Assembly: GCA_937901265.1 (NCBI GenBank)
Contig: CALCHA010000479.1
Coordinates: 1 to 7,373 of the forward strand
DNA: 7,373 nt
Origin: an uncultured Phycisphaerales bacterium
GTDB taxonomy: Bacteria; Planctomycetota; Phycisphaerae; WQYP01
Direction: 5' to 3'
Part shown: positions 1-5,296 of the stretch, one piece after another
Layout of the letters: each line of letters opens with the position of its first letter
Numbering within the stretch: position 1 is the stretch's first letter
Made by a program: the position numbers and the translations under genes
The notes under the pieces: model-generated
What the model was told of the DNA's origin: nothing
Databases searched by the model: none
Seen by the model: only the letters and a program-made list of their open reading frames with translations

Positions 1-1
1 A

Positions 2-427
2 TTCCGTTACATCGGCGACGGCCCCTATGCTGGCTATCCCGGAAAAGACCGCCTCGATAATTTCGGCCTGTTCAACCTTAACCACGACGACCTCCGCTAT
101 CAGGGCAATCGCCGCCACACCGAGGTTGCGCTCCTCACCACCCCCGCCGGCACCGGCGTCGCGCTGCTCACCCAGCCCGCCGATGTCGCCGTTGAACGCG
201 CCGACCGCCAGACGCTGCTGAGTTGGAACGCCGCCATCTCCGGCCTCGGCGAAAAGGGCCGCGACACCGAGACGCTCGTTGACGCCGCGACTGCCCGGGC
301 CTTCACCGGGTCCTTCGTCCTGCTTCCTCTCCGCACCACCTGGCCAGACGCCGTGGCGCACCTCTTTGGCCCGCCTGCCGCCGCCACGAACGTCTATCGC
401 CCCTTCTACTACAGCTACGACCAATGA
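2..427 (+). CDS. C-terminal part of a probable family 2 glycoside hydrolase (beta-galactosidase-like), 5' end outside window
   Basis: The frame is open from the first full codon and ends at TGA 425-427, giving 141 residues of a larger protein. It begins FRYIGDGPYAGYPGKDRL and continues through LNHDDLRYQGNRR and ALLTTPAGTGVALLTQ. The order (R-Y-x-G-x-GP..YPG, then a Q/x-GNR stretch, then a strand pair ending in GVALL) resembles the terminal beta-sandwich domain of LacZ-type family 2 glycoside hydrolases, where the pattern RYFGRGP..YPDR is followed by GNR and a W/A-LT strand. The end (RPFYYSYDQ) is a plausible last beta strand. No catalytic residues lie in this part, so the substrate cannot be named; hydrolysis of beta-galactosides or related plant or algal glycosides is inference. 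It lies 79 bp upstream of the transaldolase on the same strand. Codon use is GC-rich at third positions, as in its neighbours. It could be another sugar-active enzyme with a similar C-terminal domain. Confidence 0.55.
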   Translation, partial: FRYIGDGPYAGYPGKDRLDNFGLFNLNHDDLRYQGNRRHTEVALLTTPAGTGVALLTQPADVAVERADRQTLLSWNAAISGLGEKGRDTETLVDAATARAFTGSFVLLPLRTTWPDAVAHLFGPPAAATNVYRPFYYSYDQ

Positions 428-474
428 TCCTCTCAAATGAGGCTATTTCTGACGCCAGCGCCCGCAAAACCCGC

Positions 475-480
475 TATGAT
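475..480 (+). promoter_or_regulatory. Possible -10 element for the transaldolase gene
   Basis: TATGAT matches the sigma-70 -10 consensus at five of six bases and lies 26 bp before the start codon, in the only AT-richer stretch of the 79-bp gap. A -35 partner is poor: CTGACG at 449-454 matches four of six bases but the spacing of 20 bp is too long. The call is therefore weak, and read-through from the upstream gene is an alternative. Confidence 0.25.
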
Positions 481-493
481 CGAATCAGGCACA

Positions 494-500
494 TAAGGAG
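494..500 (+). promoter_or_regulatory. Ribosome binding site of transaldolase
   Basis: TAAGGAG lies 6 bases before ATG 507 and is close to the ideal anti-Shine-Dalgarno match. It fixes the start of the transaldolase. It is the strongest such site in the window; lutA, lutC and comEC have weak or no equivalents. Confidence 0.85.
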
Positions 501-506
501 ACCGCC

Positions 507-1571
507 ATGTCCCTCAAATCGCTGATCGCCACCGGCACGAAACTCTGGCTCGATTCGATCGATCCGGAGCTTGTGAAAAAAAATCGCGCCGCCGGGGCCA
601 CCGGCGCGACGTCCAACCCCATCATCATCTCCAACCTGATCAAGACGGGTCGTTTCGATGCGGATCTGCAGGCGTTCATCCAGCAGGACCTGTCGGATGA
701 GGACATTGCCTGGGCACTCACCAACAAGCTCGTCACGCAGGCGCAGGATGTGTTTCGGCCGGTCTGGGAGCAGACCAAGGGCAATGACGGGTATGTTTCC
801 TTTGAGCTGGACCCGCTGCTGGAGGACGTCAAGGCACCGATTCCGCATCAGCAGAAAGTGGAACGCTACATCGCTCTGGCGAAAAAATGGTCCGCGAATC
901 AAACCAACCGCATGATTAAGATTCCTGCCACGCAGGCGGGGCTCGATGCCATGGAGGCGGTGGCGGCGGCGGGGGTGACGATCAACGTCACGCTGATTTT
1001 TTCGCAGCGGCAGTACCGCGTGGCGCGCGACAACATCTGGCGCGGGGCGCAGGCGCGGGGAACCAACGGCGGCGGGGTGAAGGCGCTCAAGAGCGTCTAT
1101 TCCATTTTTGTGAGCCGGGTCGACGTCTACACTGAGAAGCATGTGCCGACGCTTCTTCCCGAGGCTCAGGGCATGGTGGGGATTCTCAACGCCAAGCGGA
1201 TGTGGCGGGAGAACCAGGGATTCTGGAAGGACAAAAACCTGCCGATGCTGCAGGAGATCATCTTCGCGAGCACCGGAACGAAAAACCCCGGCGACCCGGC
1301 GGACAAATATGTCGAGGCGCTGGCGGGTAGCGACATTCAGACCAATCCGCCGGCAACCAATGACGCGGTGGAGAAGTTGAACAAGACCTACACGCGGCAG
1401 GTGGACATCATGCCGTCCAAGGCGCTGATGGCGGACATCGACGCGAAGGTGGATCAGCAGAAGATGGAAGACACGCTGATGCAGGAAGGCACGTTGAAGT
1501 TTGCCGATCCGCAGCACGCGCTGCTGAAGCTGATCACGGAGAAGCGCACCGCCCTCGCGGCTGCCAAATAA
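507..1571 (+). CDS. tal: Transaldolase
   Basis: Cytoplasmic enzyme of the non-oxidative pentose phosphate pathway. It moves a three-carbon dihydroxyacetone unit from sedoheptulose 7-phosphate to glyceraldehyde 3-phosphate, giving erythrose 4-phosphate and fructose 6-phosphate. The 354-residue product has the first family signature at residues 33-40 (GATSNPII) and the active-site signature at 136-154 ([19 protein letters not shown]) with Schiff-base Lys138. Asp16 (WLDSID) and Glu100 (SFELDP) fit the other two catalytic residues of the family (Asp17 and Glu96 in E. coli TalB). INVTLIFS at 158-165 is the conserved strand after the lysine. It is about 35 residues longer than the E. coli enzyme, mainly through a longer middle and C-terminal part, so it belongs to a divergent subgroup. 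The start is set by TAAGGAG six bases upstream. It appears monocistronic, since the next gene is convergent. Confidence 0.95.
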   Translation: MSLKSLIATGTKLWLDSIDPELVKKNRAAGATGATSNPIIISNLIKTGRFDADLQAFIQQDLSDEDIAWALTNKLVTQAQDVFRPVWEQTKGNDGYVSFELDPLLEDVKAPIPHQQKVERYIALAKKWSANQTNRMIKIPATQAGLDAMEAVAAAGVTINVTLIFSQRQYRVARDNIWRGAQARGTNGGGVKALKSVYSIFVSRVDVYTEKHVPTLLPEAQGMVGILNAKRMWRENQGFWKDKNLPMLQEIIFASTGTKNPGDPADKYVEALAGSDIQTNPPATNDAVEKLNKTYTRQVDIMPSKALMADIDAKVDQQKMEDTLMQEGTLKFADPQHALLKLITEKRTALAAAK

Positions 1572-1628
1572 GGAATCAGAGCGGTGCCCGTGACGAAGCG
1601 GTGGGGGGCGGGGGGTGCCGGACTGCCG
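1572..1628. other. Convergent gap between transaldolase and lutC with a G6-C-G6 tract
   Basis: This 57-bp gap separates two genes that end toward each other. It holds two runs of six G separated by one C (1603-1608 and 1610-1615). No stem followed by a T run, as needed for an intrinsic terminator, was found on either strand. Termination here must be Rho-dependent or depend on weaker structure. Confidence 0.6.
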
Positions 1629-2405
1629 TCAAATGCCGTCCAGCAGCAGCACGTACATGAACTTCGGCCCGTGCACGCCCACCACCAGCTTCATCTCGAT
1701 ATCCCCCGTCTTTGACGGCCCATTGATCACCACCACATTCGAAGGCAGCAACCCCGGGTTCCGCTGCTGAACAAACTCCAGTCCGTCGACCAGGTCCGGC
1801 AGAATCCGCGAGGCGGGCAGCAGCGTGATGTGGATCGGCGTGACCAACGTGGAGGAGCGGCCGAAGTTCTGGTGCGACCAGACCAGCAGGGCACCGGTGT
1901 CCGCGAGCCCGGCGGGGGCGTCGGTGATCGCGACCTCGGCGTGGTAGGAATCGGCGAATGCGGATTCCGATGGCCATTCGGTGGTTTGGATGTTGCGCGA
2001 GTGCAGGTGCTCGGCGATGGGGTAGCCGCTGCTTTCCCCCGCGCGCCGGCCGAGTTGCTGGAGGTTGAGCAGGGCCCGTGTCACAGTGTGCCTGGCGAGG
2101 CAGGCGTCGAGCGCGGCCAGCACGCCCGCCTGATCCGCGCCCGGCAGGCGATGCACCGTGGCCTTGTTCCCGTTCATCTTCTCCTGCCAGCGATCGACGT
2201 TGCCAGGCGCGCCGGCCGGGCCGGGCGCGACCTGCCGCAGGATCGCCGGATCAAGCATCGGCGGCGCCCCCGGCTCCGGCGAGCGGCCTGCCGGATGGTC
2301 AAGGTTCTTGCGGATGCGCGCGATAAAAGCTTCGCGCGCGGTGCCGCTGAGGGGCGTACGGTTGAGGAAGGCGGAGGGGCGGTTGGTGTGCATGGGTTGT
2401 ATCAT
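1629..2405 (-). CDS. lutC: LutC-type LUD domain protein, L-lactate utilisation
   Basis: Third subunit of the LutABC iron-sulfur L-lactate oxidation system, which converts L-lactate to pyruvate in the cytoplasm. The 258-residue product carries a single LUD domain. Residues 162-193 (DAPAGLADTGALL through TPIHITLLP) match the family's ADTGT..HI core, and GPSKTGDIEMKLVVGVHGP at 229-247 is the diagnostic C-terminal block (GPS.T.DIE..V.GVHGP). There are no Fe-S cysteine motifs, as expected for LutC as opposed to LutB. The N-terminal 50 residues are poorly conserved. The start is uncertain: ATG 2405 and an in-frame ATG 2393 are both possible and neither has a good ribosome binding site, so translation may be coupled to the small ORF ending 33 bases upstream at 2439. 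It is the last gene of the operon and is separated from lutB by an unusual 434-bp segment. Confidence 0.9.
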   Translation of the reverse strand: MIQPMHTNRPSAFLNRTPLSGTAREAFIARIRKNLDHPAGRSPEPGAPPMLDPAILRQVAPGPAGAPGNVDRWQEKMNGNKATVHRLPGADQAGVLAALDACLARHTVTRALLNLQQLGRRAGESSGYPIAEHLHSRNIQTTEWPSESAFADSYHAEVAITDAPAGLADTGALLVWSHQNFGRSSTLVTPIHITLLPASRILPDLVDGLEFVQQRNPGLLPSNVVVINGPSKTGDIEMKLVVGVHGPKFMYVLLLDGI

Positions 2406-2438
2406 TGCTGAAATGGTCAGCGAATCAAGGCGGTGCTG

Positions 2439-2657
2439 CTATTCATTACGCTCGCCCCATTCTTTGAGCCATTCGGAGCGGATTTCGCGGAGGGCGGCGT
2501 CGACGTCGAAGTCGGGTGGGACGGCATCCTTCCAGAGCCCTTCGATCGCGCGGGAGGAACGCGACGGAGTCCGGTTCAGGTTTTGGGCGAGGTGGGCGGC
2601 GAGGAGGTGTTGGTCGTAGAGGGAGAGTCGGTCAGCGAGCAGCGTGACGGTTTCCAT
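2439..2657 (-). CDS. Small protein of unknown function between lutB and lutC
   Basis: A 72-residue acidic ORF starting METVTLLADRLSLYDQHLL and ending EIRSEWLKEWGERNE. I do not recognise the family. Support for it being coding comes from codon use: almost every third position is G or C, as in the lut genes, and there are no rare codons, unlike the AT-richer fragment just upstream. The C-terminal stretch from about residue 48 (PPDFDVDAALREIRSEWLKEW) would form an amphipathic helix and is loosely reminiscent of C-terminal segments of small antitoxins. That is an impression from pattern only, and no toxin gene lies beside it. There is no signal peptide or membrane segment. AGGA lies about 13 bases before the ATG, too far to be a good ribosome binding site. 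The start codon coincides with the end of the AlbA_2-like fragment, so the true N-terminus could have been lost or altered by a rearrangement. Confidence 0.5.
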   Translation of the reverse strand: METVTLLADRLSLYDQHLLAAHLAQNLNRTPSRSSRAIEGLWKDAVPPDFDVDAALREIRSEWLKEWGERNE

Positions 2658-2776
2658 GTCGTTGTCAGCTTCCTGGGTGCAACTCCTATCGCTTTGACAC
2701 CAGTGAAGTGGCCCTCTTCAGTGTTTAGGACCATAGCTGACTGGATCGGGCTGATTCTCGATAATTCAATCGGCAT
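2657..2776 (-). pseudogene. Truncated N-terminal fragment of an AlbA_2 (Schlafen-like, putative DNA-binding/ATP-binding) protein
   Basis: Reading from ATG 2776 gives MPIELSRISPIQSAMVLNTE and then EGHFTGVKAIGVAPRKLTTT. This strongly recalls the opening of AlbA_2-domain proteins, in which an EEGHF.D.K...I.P.KLT.T block is followed by a conserved SAFANT.GG stretch. Here the likeness stops after 40 codons. The frame then runs through unrelated sequence (WKPSRCSLTD...) to a stop at 2576, and the missing SAFAN.GG block is not found in the other frames, so this is a truncation rather than a simple frameshift. GAAGGGG sits nine bases before the ATG, consistent with a once-genuine start. Codons such as TTA, AGA, CTA, ATA and AGG contrast with the GC-ending codons of the lut genes, suggesting a foreign origin. 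The family call is from memory of the pattern; a short unrelated ORF remains possible. Confidence 0.45.
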
Positions 2777-2839
2777 GGCAGCGCACCCCTTCATTTGCTG
2801 GCGTCGATGACACGTACAGTACAACAGAAATCGAGGCAT
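2777..2839. other. Short AT-richer spacer between the lutB stop and the AlbA_2-like fragment
   Basis: This stretch has lower GC than both lut genes and shares the composition of the adjacent gene fragment. It contains two GTAC tetramers one base apart (2814-2817 and 2819-2822). I see no clear terminator, no terminal inverted repeats and no target duplication recognisable by eye. Confidence 0.4.
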
Positions 2840-4375
2840 CTATGTGGTGTTTTTCAATCCCCGTTCCCGCCACAACTCCCGAAAATTCTTCTTCGGCGGC
2901 AACGGAAAGTCGCGGACCTCCGTCCACCCTTTTGCCAGTCCGGGCAGCTTCGTGAGCCAGCCGTCCTTGGATTTTTTGAAGAAATGGCGCATCGCGAAGC
3001 GTTGGAGTTTCTGGCCGAGGACGTAGCGGAGTTTGCCGTTGAGGCCGATGGTCCAGAGCCGGAAGACATATTTTTCGTACCAGGGATCCTTGCCGACGAG
3101 TTTGAGGTCGCCTTTCATGGCGATGAGCATTTCGGGAATGTTGATTTTGACGGGGCAGGCTTCGTAGCAGGCACCGCACAGGGTGGTGGCCTGGGGCAGG
3201 TGCTCGTGGTGCTCGAGGCCGTTGAACAGGGGGGTGATCAGCGCGCCGATGGGACCGGGGTAAATCGAGCCATACGTGTGGCCGCCGACTTTGCGGTAGA
3301 TCGGGCAGGCATTCAGACACGCCCCGCAGCGGATGCAGCGCAGGGTGTCGCGGTAGTCGGATGCGAGGATACGTGACCGGCCGTTGTCCATGATGACGAT
3401 GTGGAATTCGTCGGGGCCGTCGAGTTCGCCGGCGCGTTTGGGGCCGGTGATGATGTTGGAATACTGCGTGAGCGGTTGGCCGCCGGCGGAACGGGCGAGG
3501 AGTTTGAGGAAGACCGGCAGGTCGGTGAAGCGCGGGATGAGTTTTTCCATGCCCATCATGGCGACGTGGATGCGCATGCGCGAGGTGCACATGCGGGCGT
3601 TGCCCTCGTTGGCACAGATGCAGATCGAGCCGGTGTCGGCGCACGCGAAGTTGACGCCCGAGACGCCAAGATCCGCCTCCGCAAAGCGATTGCGCAGGTA
3701 AACGCGGGCCATCTCGGCGAGGGCGTTGGGATCGTCGGTGAAGGGGACGTTGAAGAACTTGGCGAAGACCTCCCCGATCTGCTTGGCCCGCATGTGGACG
3801 ATGGGGTAGACCAAATGCGAGGGATGGTCGCCTGCAATCTGCACGATGAGTTCGCCGAGGTCCGTTTCGATGGGGATCAGATCGGCGGCGAGCAGCGCAC
3901 GATTGAGCTCGGTCTCCTCGGAGACCATGGACTTGGATTTAACGATGAGCCTGGAATGGGTCCTTCGCGCAATGTCGACGACGATCTGGTTCGCTTCCTC
4001 GGCGTTGGAGGCGAAGTGGACGTGGCCTCCCGCCTTTTCCACGCTGTCTGCGAATTGCTCAAGGTAAAAATCGAGGTGGTCGAGCGTGTGGGCCTTGAGG
4101 TTGCCCGCGAGAGAGCGGAGCGCATCGGCATCGGGCAGATCGGCGGCGAGAACCCGGGCTCGCGCGTACCAGTTCTTGACGATGGAGTTTTCGTGGGCGT
4201 CGTGCAGCAGCTCGTCGAGGGCGGCTTCATGGGCGTGCGCTTTGAAGTCGGGGTTGAAGATCGGCAGCGCGGCACCGCGCGCGTGGGGGGGGTGTTTAAG
4301 GTCGTTGTCGGACAGGAGGTTGGGGTTGGGCGGCTCGTTCGCGGGCGGAGCAACATCAGATTCGGTGATGGACAT
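2840..4375 (-). CDS. lutB: LutB-type iron-sulfur protein, L-lactate utilisation
   Basis: Electron-transferring subunit of the LutABC system. It combines a LUD domain (about residues 75-330) with a C-terminal ferredoxin-like double cluster. The product is 511 residues, somewhat longer than typical LutB (about 475), mostly because of a Pro/Asn-rich, probably disordered N-terminus of about 40 residues. LUD hallmarks are VKSKSMVSEETELN at 145-158 and ADTGSICICANEGNARM at 246-262. Cluster motifs are CIRCGACLNACP at 347-358 (Cys347, 350, 353, 357) and CGACYEACPVKINIP at 400-414 (Cys400, 403, 407), followed by the usual basic tail. Of the possible starts (4402, 4390, 4375) only ATG 4375 has a Shine-Dalgarno match (GAAGG, eight bases upstream), so it was chosen. 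An in-frame open stretch continues further upstream into lutA but is not needed. It lies 83 bp downstream of lutA in the same operon. Confidence 0.93.
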   Translation of the reverse strand: MSITESDVAPPANEPPNPNLLSDNDLKHPPHARGAALPIFNPDFKAHAHEAALDELLHDAHENSIVKNWYARARVLAADLPDADALRSLAGNLKAHTLDHLDFYLEQFADSVEKAGGHVHFASNAEEANQIVVDIARRTHSRLIVKSKSMVSEETELNRALLAADLIPIETDLGELIVQIAGDHPSHLVYPIVHMRAKQIGEVFAKFFNVPFTDDPNALAEMARVYLRNRFAEADLGVSGVNFACADTGSICICANEGNARMCTSRMRIHVAMMGMEKLIPRFTDLPVFLKLLARSAGGQPLTQYSNIITGPKRAGELDGPDEFHIVIMDNGRSRILASDYRDTLRCIRCGACLNACPIYRKVGGHTYGSIYPGPIGALITPLFNGLEHHEHLPQATTLCGACYEACPVKINIPEMLIAMKGDLKLVGKDPWYEKYVFRLWTIGLNGKLRYVLGQKLQRFAMRHFFKKSKDGWLTKLPGLAKGWTEVRDFPLPPKKNFRELWRERGLKNTT

Positions 4376-4458
4376 GGTGGGGGCCTTCATGCGGGAATTC
4401 ATGTGCCATGATCGGCGGACAACAGATCGGCGGACGACGCGGCGGATGAAACGGCAGC

Positions 4459-5217
4459 CTACCCTTTCGGTTGGGGCGGATGCCGGTTGTCGATCGCCTC
4501 CGCAAGCAGCTCGGCGACGTGCCGCGGCTTGAAGTGGGCACCATACCGGTGACACGCACCGCCGATGTTCATCGCGCAGCCGGCATCATTCACGATCATC
4601 ACGTCGGCCTGCGTCTGGTTGCCACAGGTGACCTTGTCCTTGACGATCGCCGCGGAAATATCGGTGTATTTGACCGCAAACGTGCCGCCGAAGCCGCAGC
4701 ACTGGTCATGCTTTTCCAAGGGCGCAAAGGTGGTGTTCCCCAGCTTTTTGACCATATCCACGCAGGGCCCCTCGCCCATGTGCAGCCCGCGCGTGTGGCA
4801 GGTGTAGTGGTAAGTGACGGCCGTTTCGCTGGGCAGCGAAAGCCCGGCGACATCGACCTTAAGAACCTTGGTGAGGAACTCCACGAACTCATAGGTCTTG
4901 GCGACAAACTCGAGGGCGTCGTTCTCCCAGCGCTTGTCATCCTTGAACAGCAGCGGGTAGTGCTCGCGCACCATGGCGCAGCAGGACCCCGACGGCGTGA
5001 CGATGTACTGGCTGTTTTTGAAAACGCGGATCATTCGCTCGGCCAGCGTGCGCGCTTCGCCGGGGTACCCGTTGTTGTACTGCGGTTGCCCGCAGCAGGT
5101 CTGGGCCTCGGGAAAATCGACTTTGCAGCCGAAATGCTCCAGCACTTGGACGGTGGCCATGCCCACCTGCGGGGCGAACAGATCCGTGAGACACGTGATA
5201 AAAAGGCTGACGTTCAT
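4459..5217 (-). CDS. lutA: LutA-type CCG-domain protein, L-lactate utilisation
   Basis: First subunit of the LutABC L-lactate oxidation complex, related to the CCG-domain subunits of glycolate oxidase (GlcF) and heterodisulfide reductase (HdrB). The 252-residue product has two cysteine-rich modules. The first has TCCGQPQYN at 40-48 and SCC at 78-80; the second has YTCHTRG at 138-144, QCCGFGGTF at 172-180 and DAGCAMNI at 211-218. The length and the start MNVSLFITCLTDLF agree with the family (about 240 residues), so the very long open frame upstream, antisense to comEC, is not part of the gene. No Shine-Dalgarno sequence precedes the ATG. Instead a good promoter ends six bases before it, so the message is probably leaderless. 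It is the promoter-proximal gene of lutA-lutB-(small ORF)-lutC. Confidence 0.95.
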   Translation of the reverse strand: MNVSLFITCLTDLFAPQVGMATVQVLEHFGCKVDFPEAQTCCGQPQYNNGYPGEARTLAERMIRVFKNSQYIVTPSGSCCAMVREHYPLLFKDDKRWENDALEFVAKTYEFVEFLTKVLKVDVAGLSLPSETAVTYHYTCHTRGLHMGEGPCVDMVKKLGNTTFAPLEKHDQCCGFGGTFAVKYTDISAAIVKDKVTCGNQTQADVMIVNDAGCAMNIGGACHRYGAHFKPRHVAELLAEAIDNRHPPQPKG

Positions 5218-5296
5218 GTCGTGATTGTAGCGAGAAATCGGGCGTTGGCCAAAGGCGAGTATTGACGGGGCCGGCGGGGGCGTTAGGGTGGTCGCC
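5218..5296. promoter_or_regulatory. Divergent promoter region between lutA and comEC
   Basis: This 79-bp gap must serve both directions. Besides the lut promoter on the minus strand, the plus strand holds TTGACG at 5262-5267 (five of six bases matching the -35 consensus). Its best -10 partner, TAGGGT at 5284-5289 with 16-bp spacing, matches only three of six bases, so comEC expression is probably weak or activator-dependent. No clear operator palindrome was found. Confidence 0.4.
5224..5252 (-). promoter_or_regulatory. Probable sigma-70-type promoter of the lut operon
   Basis: On the minus strand, TTGGCC (5252-5247, four of six bases matching the -35 consensus) and TACAAT (5229-5224, five of six matching the -10 consensus) are separated by exactly 17 bp. 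The -10 ends six bases before the lutA ATG at 5217, so transcription would start at or within a base or two of the A of the ATG. This predicts a leaderless transcript and agrees with the absence of a ribosome binding site. Confidence 0.5.

Noticed and set aside
429..442. Possible terminator hairpin after the glycosidase gene (CCTC...GAGG)
   Set aside because: The stem is only four base pairs and is not followed by a T run.
474..1517. 347-codon frame on the minus strand opposite the transaldolase
   Set aside because: It is an antisense shadow rich in Arg, Leu and His; the plus-strand gene has all catalytic residues and a ribosome binding site.
1830..2411. 193-codon frame on the plus strand opposite lutC
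   Set aside because: The opposite strand encodes a clear LUD domain with the GPSKTGDIE...GVHGP block; this frame has no motif.
2814..2822. Two GTAC tetramers as a possible insertion-site repeat
   Set aside because: They are too short and too close together to be a target duplication, and no inverted repeats or transposase remnant are present.
3401..4411. 336-codon frame on the plus strand opposite lutB
   Set aside because: It is a Gly/Val/Glu-rich shadow of lutB with no recognisable motif.
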